Of a DNA stretch of 64,000 nt, positions 11,080 through 23,800 are shown one piece after another. The notes beneath the pieces are model-generated. The model worked only from the letters and a program-made list of their open reading frames with translations. It had not been told where the DNA came from and made no database searches. The position numbers and the translations under genes were made by a program. The DNA comes from Xanthostigma xanthostigma (lineage: Eukaryota > Arthropoda > Insecta > Raphidioptera > Raphidiidae): NCBI GenBank assembly GCA_963575645.1, contig OY754467.1, forward strand, positions 8,866,001-8,930,000, read 5' to 3'. Position 1 is the first letter of the stretch. Every line of letters starts with the position of its first letter.

Positions 11080-13731
11080 CAAATGAAAATCTGGATTTAG
11101 TGTTAATTTATTGAGGAAATCTACAGTGTTTTGAGATATCTTAATAAATATGCTATAGTTTAAAAATATGGCAGAGTTTTGATTTTGGCAAAAACAACTG
11201 ATTGTAATCATCGAACAATTGTTTTTTTTTATTTAGTTCTAAATTGTAACCTAAATTTTTATCTTTGAGCATAACGATTGAAATTTACCTGGTATCAAAA
11301 CTTTATGTAAATGATTTTTTACATATAGTTACCAATTAACTATAGAACACTAGCGTCATTTAACCTCACATTTTCATCAAAATTATTTTAAAAACAATTT
11401 TCATGACTCCAAAATTTATACCAAACGGATTTTTTTTCTAACATGTGACAGTAATAATTTAGTGTTCTATAAGTAGTCATAAATGATGCACATTTTAAAA
11501 AAATATTTGGTCATCAACTGTTTTATTTTTGTTGAAACATTTTGATGTACTTGAACACTAACCTAACTATTTAAATTTGCACAATATGGAGGCGATCTGA
11601 ATCTATTGTAACAATCAAACTATCATTGTCTAAAATATATCTAGATATAAAAGAAATATTAATTTACAGATTTTACATCTGCGATGTAAATATAAAAATA
11701 TTACAATTTAAAAATGACTAATATTAATTAAAAACATGTCTCAAAAATTTCTCAGTATAAGTAGTTTTTAAAAGAGTGAAAGAACTGTAAGTTCGTAAAA
11801 CTTATTAGAACTAAGAGTCTATTTTAAACGAGTCCTTTCGGACTCATTGCGAAACAAATTCGCTTCATTATTTTCTCGATGCGATTTTGCCTGCCAGTAG
11901 TGTTCTTTCAAAATTACAAAAATGTGTCAAGGGTCTCTTGTTACACCAACACTACCTAATAAATGACACATTTTACTTTTAAGTACGGTGAAACTGTCGA
12001 GTTTGCACCGTTGACAATATTACATATTTAAAATTTTTTACAGGGTATGTACACGAATAAGAAAATTTTTATTTGCAAATCAATTACAACACTGATACAT
12101 TTATATGATTTAGGAGATCTTGTTAATCGCCGCACTGCAACACTCATCGGTGTCCAGGACATTTTGATTTCGCGCTCTCGAAAATTCTTTGTTCGATATA
12201 TTCAAACAAAACAACACTTTTGAATACGTTGATTCAACTGACAGTTGACGTATAACAAGTGAATATCAATAAAAATGGCGTTTCACGCATGCGCGGTACT
12301 TAAAGTTTAACTGACAGTTGGTATATGATAACAAATGAATATTGATACAATATTTTTTTTCCGTATTAGTAAAACACGGCCGGTTTATGAAAAATCACAA
12401 ACGAAATTTAAATTCCACAATTTGTATTTCGTAGACGCTATTTAACCATATTTTAATACTTTGGAAGAAAACGTTTCAAAAACTTACTCCGCATGTTCTG
12501 AACAGGTATCGAAATTACCACCCGATAAAAAAATTATTTTGAAAAGTTTACAATACCTTTATTGGACATACCGTTGACTCCCAAATTCTCAGCTGAACGT
12601 TCGGAAGTTACGATGTACTACGGGAAAATGAGCCTTGCAGTGCGACAAACTTCCTTATTAATATTATTAAAAATAGTAGACATCATAATGTGAATTGGAA
12701 TGATAGTAAGAACACATCTGTTAAAAAAACACTTTACCGAAATTTTAATTTAAAGTTTTCAAATTGAAAAAAAAGTTCTTATTGCGTTTTTCTTCTCTAG
12801 CGAGAAAACGTTAAATTGAAATTTCGATTTATATGAATAATGACAAAACAACATCGCTTATTTATTTTTAAACACGTTTGAAATATAATTGGCGTAAAAC
12901 ACACTTATGTTTAAAAAAATTTTCAGGTTATGTTTCCTGAAACATTATTAATGCAAAGATCGTCAACTGTTATAAATAATTAAATTTTGATGACAAGTTT
13001 CATAATGTTTTGTTAAACATAAAACAAAATGGATTAAGCTGTAAAAGCTAAACACAAGAAAACAATAGAATTTCACAACACTAAACAAAAGAAATTCATT
13101 TGTTTTTTGGTCTCAACAAAACACGGTCTTCAATAACATTTAAACTCCAGTGAGAAGGTACATCATAATTGTGGTTCAGACGTTCATTTTTTCACTGCAG
13201 CGGGGAGAGACAGTACTGCTTGTCAGAATGTTTCAAAAGTAGCGACGTACCAGATATATGAAAGTCTCTTTCGGCTGTAGCAAAAAACCACGCACCGAAG
13301 GATTTTATCATTAATAAAGTTAAATGCCTGCAATGGGGTGGCCTCATAGAAGAATTCGGCTTTGATATAAAACGCCGAAACCTACATTAATTGAACTAAA
13401 CGAAATAATACACGATTATTTTTTTTTTCGACACAAGTAAAGAACGACACGTTCTCTACTGATCGCAACTTACAATAAAAACAGTAAATAAACCTACTAA
13501 CAGTATTAATCTAGACTGAAATCTAAGCATATTCAAAATTATGTACCTATACAAATATATTAAAAAAAAAACATCCGTATTTATTGAGATCCTAAACGGA
13601 GTCAAGATGACGACGTTTGTTTATCATTTTTTGTTTTGACATCGGCAACATGGCGCTGTCGCACCATCATTTGTTTGACAACAGACTCTTCTGTTGTCAA
13701 ACGTCTGTATAATTTTCAATATTTATTTATC
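11080..13731. other. 2.6 kb AT-rich stretch without recognisable gene
   Basis: No ORF over 60 codons until 13636, and none there with a domain. A small direct repeat (AACTGACAGTTG followed by an AACAARTGAATATYRATA block) occurs at ~12235-12350. No transposon ends were recognised. Confidence 0.45.
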
Positions 13732-13897
13732 CAGTGTCGGTCTGGCTTCAGGGAATACCGGGACTTTTCCCGGTGGGCCGGTCCGGTCTGGATCTTTTTC
13801 TTAGTTACTACACGGTCACGTAAAGGCGTGATGAATTCATTTCGAACAATCGTTTTACAATTTTCCCGGTAACTTTTTAGGTCCCAGACCGATCCTG
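13732..13897. mobile_element. hAT MITE, 166 bases, duplication TATTTATC
   Basis: Ends CAGTGTCGGTCTGG and CCAGACCGATCCTG. Flanking octamers at 13724-13731 and 13898-13905 are both TATTTATC, the 8-base duplication of hAT transposition. Confidence 0.9.
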
Positions 13898-13921
13898 TAT
13901 TTATCGACAGATGATCATGAG

Positions 13922-14208
13922 CAGGCCTGGGCAAATGGCGGCCCGCGGGCCGGATCCGGCTCGCAGCGCACTTTCATCCGGCCCGCGAAGCATTTTAGAA
14001 AATTTTAGAAAAATAGAAGCGGAAATAGAATGTGAGGACCTTTTTTTTTTTTGCTCTCCGAATGCGGAAATAGAATGTGAGGACCTTTATAGAATGTGAG
14101 GATCTCTTTTTCTGCAAATTTTTGGCCCGCAAAGAAATTTTTGTCAGCCATCCGGCCCGCGGTCAAATTTTCATGTGGCCCGCCGATCAAAAGATTTGCC
14201 CACCCCTG
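13922..14208. mobile_element. hAT MITE, 287 bases, duplication ATCATGAG
   Basis: Ends CAGGCCTGGGCAAATGGCGG and TTTGCCCACCCCTG, the familiar CAGGGGTGGGCAAA type of hAT terminus. Octamers 13914-13921 and 14209-14216 are both ATCATGAG. It lies only 24 bases from the preceding hAT MITE. An internal duplication (GGAAATAGAATGTGAGGACC, twice) is seen at 14020-14085. Confidence 0.93.
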
Positions 14209-14748
14209 ATCATGAGCGTCATCAAGATTCCTACAAATGTTCACCAGTGGTCTTAGGATCTCAATTTCATCGAAAAAATTAAAAATGTGTATCACAACAT
14301 CGCTTTCTTTTTAAAAATCGAAACAGTTTTTTTAAATATTATTATGTAACGCGTACTGTTTCAAGGTTTTCATTACACAGAGAAATATTCAAAATACAAG
14401 ATGAGCATTTCATTTAATTTTCGTCAAAATATTAACAACATCTCAAGCCGAATTTTCATGCACGTGTGGTTCATATTTGAGCTGTATTTCCTTGTACACA
14501 AAAATAGCTCGGACTTACGAGTCACGCGATGTAATCGAAATGTCGCGTGTGCACATAAAACCGTTACGAGTGCCGCTTTATGACCACTCGCACATATAAA
14601 TACAGCTTTGATTCAGTTTTTGAGCTTAATATAATATTACAATGATACAAATTATGAAATATTACAAATCGACAATTTATGGGATTCAATTTTTCCAATA
14701 ATGTAGTGTACAAACAAATCCTCTTGGTTTCCGGGCTTGTAGACCGCG

Positions 14749-14932
14749 GTCCGTTGGTATTTCTACCTGACGTTTCGTCTACAACTGCGGTAGACATTAT
14801 CGAAGGCGATATGGCTGCTCATACTTACCTACGAGACGCCTAGGACACTCCGTTCGATGCCACGTCGCATTTGATAACGTCTACCACAGTTGTAGACGAA
14901 ACGTCAGGTAGAAATACCAACGGACCACGGTC
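14749..14932. repeat. Inverted repeat with GTCTAC/GTAGAC hairpin and GAAACGTC motif
   Basis: Two arms in opposite orientation contain TTGATAA-like sequence, GTCTAC, a 7-base loop, GTAGAC, then GAAACGTC. Motif positions are 14769-14801 (minus) and 14871-14905 (plus). The same module recurs at 60786-60820 and 62612-62647 with the flanks ATACCAAYGGACCACGG and CCGTGAAAGCCTRCACAC, so it is part of a dispersed repeat. Confidence 0.75.
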
Positions 14933-14969
14933 TAGAAGCTCGGAAACCATAAAGATTTGGAACAGCGCC

Positions 14970-16630
14970 GACCGTGAAAGCCTGCACACCTGACTGTACG
15001 AACAGTTTCGTGCTTTCGATAGCGATCGATACTTGTAAATGACAATCGACACACGCGGACTTTTCGAGCCAGCGCTTTAGTAACCTGTCGACTGTCGTCG
15101 ATGCTAACTCGACTAACTGGAATTAATTTTGAAATGGTCAGAGTAATAAATCTTTTTGGTTTGTAGTTTTTTACAAGTGCTCAAATTCAGATAAAGATTA
15201 AACTTTAAAACTGTTTTCGACGTTATCTATTTATCACAATTTATAACAATATTTTAAATATAATAATCAGAACAGTCTTAAAGTTTATTGGCTATGAAGC
15301 CCTTACTTGAATTTGGGAATTACTCAAAAGAAGACTTGACACTTATTCCATAGGGCCATTGTCAAAAATTTAAAACCAAAAGAACTTTTTATTGCTCTAC
15401 ACTATTTCAGGATGTATTATGATTTTCGTAACAATATGCGCATGCGTCGGCATATAATGAAGCAAACAAGACTCATAAGTCAACGCTTCTAGCTCATCTC
15501 TTGCCTCTTACTGTTTGTGACTCTGTAGGCGATGACTTAAAGAGAGGCTACTGTACAATTCAATTTTATTGGCACATTTCACGCAAGCGCACTCAAGTTT
15601 TATTCGAGGCGCTGAATGAGCCGTCCATATAAAAATCGACTGACAGAGATCGACGTGTTTTGACGTCATCAATGCTATCACCATGGCGACAAGCTATACG
15701 CAGTAATTCCGCATGGCGCTAGTGCATTGCATTTACAAACATCGATATCGGCGCATTCTGAAGTCATACTGTGTACTAACAAATACATTATACATAAATA
15801 TAATATAATGGTTTGTTTACCAATTCTACACTAAATGTTTATATTGAGTAATCTATGAAGACTAGAGTATAAAAAAAGAAATTAAATAAATTATCAGTCC
15901 TCTATTAAAAAAGATCGATATTAAAAATTGTTATTTTTATTATTAGTTTCTCGGCTCAAATATCTATTTTTACAAATGCAAGATCCTATCTATACAAGTT
16001 CAAGATCTTTTATGAACCTTTAATGCAGAATTATAAAACAAATCTCGATAATTTATATATTGTTTAGTCAGAAGTTTAGAATTTATAAATATATTTCTTG
16101 TTCTTCACAATATTTGCGTAAAGACACAAAACGTCTGAGGTAAGGAATAACCTACTTTAAATTTACATCATTTGTTTTCTTCGAAGAATTCGGTTCTCGA
16201 AAACTTCTGGTTCTTAAGGGCGATTCCTAGAAAGGACAGAAAAAATTTGTTGTATATCATGAAATCTATACAGATAAATAAAATTGAAGTATCTGTTTGT
16301 AATATCAAAATAATAGCTTTTTACTAAATACATGTGAAAGTATATACGGTACTTATGACAAAAAAACAATTTTTAAAGTTTTTGTCTGTCTGTCTGTTTG
16401 TTCCGGCTAATCTCCTAAACGACTGGACCGATTTTGACCCAACAGCCCAACATCTAATAGCCCAACAGCCAACAGGGCCCAACAGCTGTTGGGCTTTTGG
16501 CTGTATGCAATTACTAAAATTCTGGTTACGTAACACTTAAATAGCCCAACACTAGAATTTCGCATAAAATGTTTCACTTCTGCAGTTAGGCGTACCACGA
16601 CGGCATATTATTAATTTACTATTTATTAAT
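14970..16630. other. No gene recognised
   Basis: AT-rich sequence. The segment 16360-16430 has a TTTTTGTCTGTCTGTCTGTTT run followed by GGACCGATTTT, typical of dispersed insect repeats. Next to it, GCCCAACAGCTGTTGGGC at 16480-16497 is a perfect 18-base palindrome surrounded by AGCCCAACA repeats. Confidence 0.45.
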
Positions 16631-17640
16631 AACTAAGGCTATACTATGGGAAAAATCGCGTTTTTAGTCGATTTTCGACATTTTCCAATAACTCGCTTTT
16701 CTGGTCCAGACGGCTCATACTAACACGTAATGACACTCCGAATGAAAAAATAAGTTCAACTTATAGTTCGGTGGGCATTTAAAGTGTTTTTAAACACCGA
16801 AGCGACGTTCGAACGCCTCTATCTCCGAAACGGTTATAGATACAGACCTCCGGATGCGCTCATTGAATTCAGCGTGTCGTTTTCTATCTGTACACCGAAT
16901 TTTAAATGCATCCGATGCGTAATCCAGACTTTCCAGAAAACCACTTCGAACGGGTCTATCTTCGAAACGGTAAGTGATACGAAGCAACGGAGGGGCTTAC
17001 TGACTTCAGCGTGTCATTTTACATAAGCCTACCGAATTTGAATCGGATCGGAGACATTGTCCAAAATTGTCTTAAAAAAATCGCAAAAAAACTAAGGCTA
17101 TACTATGGGAAAAATCGCGTTTTTAGTCGATTTTCGACATTTTCCAATAACTCGCTTTTCTGGTCCAGACGGCTCATACTAACACGAAATGACACTCCGA
17201 ATGAAAAAATATGCCTAGCTGTGCGATTGGTGGCCTCATAAAGATATTTTCAATGTATTAAAAATTTTTATGTTGCCCTATCTCCGAAACGGTAATAGGT
17301 ACAGACCTCCGGGTGTCACCACTGAATTCAGCGTGTCTTTTTCTATCAGCAAACCGAATTTGAAACGTATCCGAAACCTATTCCAGACTTTCCAGAACAT
17401 CACTTCGAACGGGTGTATCTTCGAAACGGCAGGTGTAACAACTCAACCGATGGGCTTGGTGACTTCAGCATGCGATTTTTTTCTTAAGCCTACCGAATTT
17501 GAATCGGATCCGAGATAGTGTCCAAAAAAAATCGCAAAGAAACTAAGAATGCGAAAAATCTCATTTTTTGTCGATTTTCGAAAATGGTAATGATTTCCGA
17601 AATGGTAATCTCTGTGTGATGAAACTTAAGGTATCGTTTT
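16631..17640 (+). repeat. Tandem repeat, ~455-base units, with internal ~220-base half-units
   Basis: Unit starts are at 16631, 17090 and 17541, each beginning AACTAAG and continuing to an AAAAATCKCRTTTTTWGTCGA-like stretch. The first two are almost identical over ~130 bases (GACATTTTCCAATAACTCGC, GGTCCAGACGGCTCATACTA). Each unit contains two diverged halves built on CTTCGAACG, CGAAACGGT, TTCAGCGTGT and CCGAATTTGAATCGGAT. Short ORFs here are by-products of the repeat. Confidence 0.85.
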
Positions 17641-17788
17641 CTGTCAGAAAATTTTTAATTCACTTACTTTCTATAAAATCGTTCAATACTAAACGAACTG
17701 TAATTTTAAGACTTTATGCATAGCTTCATTATAAGTAAAAATAGTTCCTTAATAAATCAGTAATTCAATTTATGATAAGTCGACTTAC

Positions 17789-17890
17789 GCCGGGCCTGGA
17801 TAATAATAGGGCGGAGGCCTTTCATATTCAGTCGCAACAGGTGGATTATGATATTGTGGCGGGCCACCGTTTGGGAAATCTTCCCAATGC
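17789..17890 (-). CDS. Prominin exon: Pro/Tyr-rich tail, penultimate or later exon
   Basis: Acceptor TTTTTGTTGCAG, donor GTAAGTCG. Reads HWEDFPNGGPPQYHNPPVAT and ERPPPYYYPGP. It joins the preceding exon in frame across a 9.2 kb intron. The open donor means at least one more exon lies at lower coordinates; I could not recognise it. Confidence 0.8.
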
Positions 17891-20800
17891 CTGCAACAAA
17901 AACGAACGTTAAATATGAAATTAAGCGATCCACTGGGAATAACGAAATTCGCCAAAAAGCTTACAAACATTAAAACGGACGAGAAAAAAAAACAAACAAA
18001 AAAACATTTATATCATCATTATATTTTATTAGTTTTCCTTCAAAAAGAAAAAAAAAACATTATTTTTTATATGACACAAAAACACTCATTGATTTTCTTT
18101 GATACAAGCTTGGAGTGTTTTACGATTCGAGACGATTAATTTATCGCTACGCGCCATTAGCTGGAATTACTTATCGTTACATCATCAATAAATATTATAT
18201 CGATATATAAATAGTATCAAATATTCACTCGATTAATTTGAGTTCAATTTTATACCGATAGATCGATAGCTGAATGATTCGACAATTTTACGTTTATGTG
18301 AACCTACACATTAAAATGTATGCATAACAGCAGGTACGGTAAAAAAAAAGACGGGTTGCACTCCGGGAGTGCCGGCAGAAGTGAAAACTTGAATATTAAC
18401 GTCTTACGAATTTTCGATCAAAATGGTTTGTATCATAGATTGCATTTTTATGTACGATATTTCAACGCTAGATGTTTAACGTTGTATAAATAAAAGTTTT
18501 CGTCTTACGCATTTTCGATCAGGATACGTGACCCTGACGCGAGTTTTACGCTAAAGAAGTTTTCACTTAAAAAAAAAAAAAACCTGTATAAAAATAAGCA
18601 ATAAAAACTAGCGATTCGACTTCGCCTGAATTTGTAGATTGCCACCGTTTTTTCGTCGGCTTACGTTGCAAAATTGGTCTCCACGAAAAGCGATTTTATT
18701 TTAACGCGATATTATATAGCCTATGTGCTTCCTGAACGTCCATTCTAAATATTGGTGGAAAAAAAATTTTGAAATCGGATGAGTAGTTTCGGAGATTACC
18801 GCCTACATCCAAACTTTACCTCTTTATAAAATTAGTATAGACTCCATAATCAATATAGGTGTTCAATAAATACAATTATCGACCAATTTTTCAGACAATA
18901 TATTAACAAAAAATATAATTAATACATTAACGTTTCGATCCGGATAATATAGGTGTTATTGTTAACAAAATAGTTTGTGTTTTTTTTTATTGTCACCAGA
19001 TGTCCAGGTTCCCTTACCTAACTTGACTAGTTTTTTTAATTACTACCAGATGCCGTTTTTTTAACTTATTGTTATCCAGTCACGGCAAAATCGGGAAGGG
19101 GGGGATGGGATTATTTAAAAATTATGTACAAAAATTATTTGATATTAACCGGATTCCGTAGGCTATTTAGTTTAGAAACTAATTTAAAATTAATGTATAA
19201 GAAAACGAAGCTTTTTATTATTTAATTTTGAATAACGGCAGGTAGAACTAAATAAATACAAAAAATAAACGCCATCGCACGGAAAAAAATGTATTAATTA
19301 ATTAAATGTGAAATTAAAATAACAATAGACGTCATCATACGTTAAAACCATCAATTAGTAAAAAAAAAAATAAATAAAAACAGTAGGTACCCTTGAATAT
19401 ATTATTTATTATATAATATGAGAGTTCAGAATACAGTAGACCCCCGGTAATTCGGCCCCTGTCTAATCCGGCACCCCCTGTAATCCAACATGGTCTATTA
19501 TTTATTATTGAATATTTTTTTGACAATCTTCGCTAATGCATGATATATATAACATATAGAAATCTTATCATTGGATCTGTAATTTGTCAGATTACAAGGT
19601 ACTCTTTTGTAAAAAATTCCGGACTATAGGGGGTCTTAGGCAGTACTCTATAATCCGACAAATTCGATAGTCCGACACTGCCCTGCAAAATGTTTGTCGG
19701 ATTACCAGGGGTCCACTGTATCTACTTCCACAAATGTTGAAAACTGAGTGTAGATAAACATTCCTCTTTTGTTTTAATCAACTTTTTCAGCTAAATTAAT
19801 AAATATTGCAAAAGTGTTCACAAATAAGTGGTTTTAACGCACAAGGTAGAAAAAAGGCTATTTTTTATTGCGAAAGAGTTAGTCATTTAACGGAGATTAA
19901 AATTTTTTTAAAGCAACCGAGGATATTTTACTTTTGAGGAAATGCTTTTCTAGTTCATTAGTCCTGTAGATGCTCTCAGATGTCTCTTAATATCATGTGG
20001 CAATAAAATAAAATAATACGTCTAAAAGTTTGTTTTTTTTCTAACTCTTTTACTAGCTTCGTTTTCACTTAGTATATTTTGTGGCAGAATTCAGCAGTTA
20101 AGGAGGTTGAGCCGTTTTACGAAGATAATGAAAAAAATCTGAAATAAAGTTTTTCTATTAGATTTTTTTATGACAAAATTTTCTGTAAAAAATCCACTCT
20201 CATTAGGAGATTTATAAAGTTAAAAATTAAAAAAAACTTTTACATGTAGTCTTATGGAAAATATGTCAACCTAGCATGCAAACGGTACATTTTAATTTTT
20301 TGCAAATAACCAAATAATGTCAGCAGTTCCGAAAACTAAATATGTAAAGCATCGATGTCTTACGCATATTTTAATATTTTTTCCAATTTAATTAGGAGAC
20401 TTTTAATCAATAAAAAAAATTATTAAATCTTAGCACTTTTCGATTATGGACTTTTATTCTTGACAATTTTAACAATTTTAACTGAATTTTCAACTTTTTA
20501 ATGATTTAATTTTTATTTTTATTACTTCTAATTTCTTTTTTTAATTATTTACTGCAAAAAATGTATAAAATACAGATATTTACATAAATTTATTTTTTCT
20601 AACCTAACTTTGTACAAAAAATTCAAAAGTTAATCCATTAAGTAAATTACTGAAATAATTAATTAATATTAAAAAAATTATTTATTTATGCCTTTATGAC
20701 AATAATTTATTGGTATCATCGACTTATAACCGTTTGTAAAAATTTATTATGGAAAAGTTCCCATTTAGAATTCGACTTACTTTTGATTGGGACTGTAACG

Positions 20801-23800
20801 GATCAACCTCCTTAATTAATAAAAGAGACAAAAATTCAGGAGTTAAGGTGGGTCACAAAAAAAAATAAAACAAATAAACGGCACATAGTCATTGTCCGAA
20901 AGATTGTAAAATATCGATTTATTTTAAAATATTAGACGATCATCAATATTTTTATTGTGGAGATATCGATAAATAATCATCCAGCCGTAGACGTAGCGAA
21001 TCGTTTAGAGAGCCGAAGGAACGAAAGAATTAACTTGTGAAAAATTAGTGGAATAGAAAATCACCTGTTGTTAAACTTGATATGCTGAAAGTAGGGAACG
21101 CGAGTGAATGAGTGACGAGCCAACCGGTTGTGGGGCATACATCATTCTTTGATAGCGTCAGTTTGTGAACTGAAGCAAAAAAGCTCAACTTTTTTATAAT
21201 ATTACAGAAAACCGATGAAATCACGTCATAATTATATACACAAATAGTTGCTATTGAATGACACTTAAAAACAAAAGTCTTTAACTGAAGACACGTGTCA
21301 AATTAAAAAAAAACACCAAAGAAAAAATAGCAAATGCACGTCCATAACAGTGTAAAATTATTTAAAACAATAACTAAGCGGTTAAACAATTGAAATTGAT
21401 TTCTTTTTGTTTCTAACCGAAATGTTCAATTTGTCGTAACTAGTCTAATGTAGTTTTCGGCTTCGAGAACTGCCTCGGGGCAGGTCAGGCCGAATTGGTT
21501 ACTATTGGTTAAATAAATAATAAACAAATTTCTATAACCAATAGTTACTCATTCGGCCTGACCTGTTCCGGGGCAGTTCTCGATACCGAAAGCGCCATGT
21601 CAATGCTTTAAAATAACAATTTTCGTCATAACACACCTGTGTCACTAGAACATTTGTACCTATAAGACTACCCACGAAACGAAGTGGAACAAGCCGCCAT
21701 TTATAATCGAGAAAAAAAGTATACTACATAAAAAAGAGACTGTGTATTTTACACTACACACTACAAAAACAAAACTGATACAATCGTAAAAAAAAAAAAC
21801 AATAATCGCACCGACCACCTGGATCGAACTTACGACCTTCGGGTTGAAAGGCGTCCACTATTTTTCTCACCCACCATAGTATAACGAATACATATACAGG
21901 GTGTTCTACAAGCTCTATGACAAACTTTGACAGATGGTAGGCTGCTTGATTTTAAACATATTTTTTTTAATAAACATGTGCCTGATTCGTTTTTGTTTAG
22001 AAAATACAAGCATTTAACCTTTATTAACAATTAACAATAAAAATTTAATTTAAAACTTAAGACTATAAAAATTGTTCGAAATGTCCATCCTCAGCTTGAA
22101 TGCAAGCCTCACATCGACGAACTAAAGGTTCGGTCACTCCAAGAATGAGATTTGGATCAATTCTTATTTGGCTAGCTGCATCTTGAATTCTTTCAAGTAA
22201 CTACTGATGGGTAGCGATTTCAACACGGTAGACCAGCTGCTTCATGTGTCCCCATAAATAAAAATCCAGAGGATTCAGATCGGGTGAACGAGGTGGCCAT
22301 TATATTGGACCTCCTTGATCTAACAATAATTATTGTCATAACAACCGATATTTCTATTTATCAGCCTACGTTTTTGATTCTTTAAATGCTTGTAACTTAT
22401 AAACAAAAACGAATTGGACCCATTTTTATTAAAAAAAATATGTTTAATATCAAGTAACCTACCATCTGTCAAGTTTGTCATAGAGCTTGTAGAACACCCT
22501 GTATAGTAGAATCAGTCCTCTGTCAGTACCTAGATCGGGCAGACGAGCTGCGCAGGCTGTGTTAGCTTGCAGAGCGATCAGGCACGCCCAATTACCTGCA
22601 CACTAGTCAGCGTAGCTGTAGAACGACGTACAAGACCGCACCCCGCCGTATTTAGTGACGAGCTTGTCTACTGCCCAACGCAACACAATGGTAGCATTTA
22701 AAAATATTTTTCTAATACGGCCCTATTACAACGCATGTAGTCAAAGGACTTAACGACTGTCGTCTACACCAAACATGATTGAGATTGGCTGATTCAAGGT
22801 CAAAGAAATTGTTGACCGAACATCAAAGTGCCAATAGAGAACTGATTCTAATAAATATATTGGCTCTACTATGGCACAACTAGTGATGTGCCGGATATCC
22901 GTATCCGCGGATATCCGAGGGAGAAGAAAGATCCGTATCTATATCCGTTAGTTTTTGGCGGATCTTTTACGGATCTTTTACCTTATTAATTTTCAATTTA
23001 TAGATGAAATTTTATATATATAGGTGATTAGGTAATAATGAAAAACTGTTAAATTCCATTCAGATTATTTTTTAAAATCGTATTTGGCACCTTTATATTG
23101 CAAACATTTATCGTAGTGAGTACCATACTAATAGTACATAACTCAAAGGTACTAAAAAACTTTCTTTATAATGAGATATTGCACATCGATCTTTGGAAAG
23201 ACACAAACTGTTATGAGAGTTAACTCTTAAAGAGGTCAATAACTTTTTCCCATAACAGATAGTCTCTTTCCAAAGGTCGATGTGCAATATTTACCGCCGC
23301 GTACTTTAAGAAAGTTAAGATCCGCATCCGCGGAACTTGAAACCAAATATCCGTATTCAGATCCGTATCCGCGGATATACATTTTTAACGATCCGGCACA
23401 TCACTAGGCACAACATCGTACGGCCGGTTTTCATGGCATAAATGCCGTTACAACTTTTGATCACTTGAATCGATTGATACCTTACCGTTCCAAAAGAAGT
23501 TATGCTTCAAAAACCAGTATTTATATTGAAAAAACTCACAGAGAAAGAGAGACTACTGTAAATAATGGCGACTTGAAGAGCAGCTGTTTCGTAGGACATA
23601 TATAAAAAATATGAGAACCGCAAATCTACGCGGATTTTACTTTTTCAAATGCATTTTTCATTTTTTCACGTCAAAAAAAAAAAAACAAAGCAAAAAGACA
23701 CAGAAATGAGTCTACGATTATATATTTATGTCATCACAGAACAACAGCGTTAAAAAATGCGGACAACCAAATACATGCTTCTAAAAAGTATACCCATTTA

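Noticed and set aside
16480-16497. Rho-independent terminator or CRISPR-like repeat at the CCCAACAGC cluster
   Set aside because: The repeats are irregular, there are no spacers, and the context is a eukaryotic repeat region.
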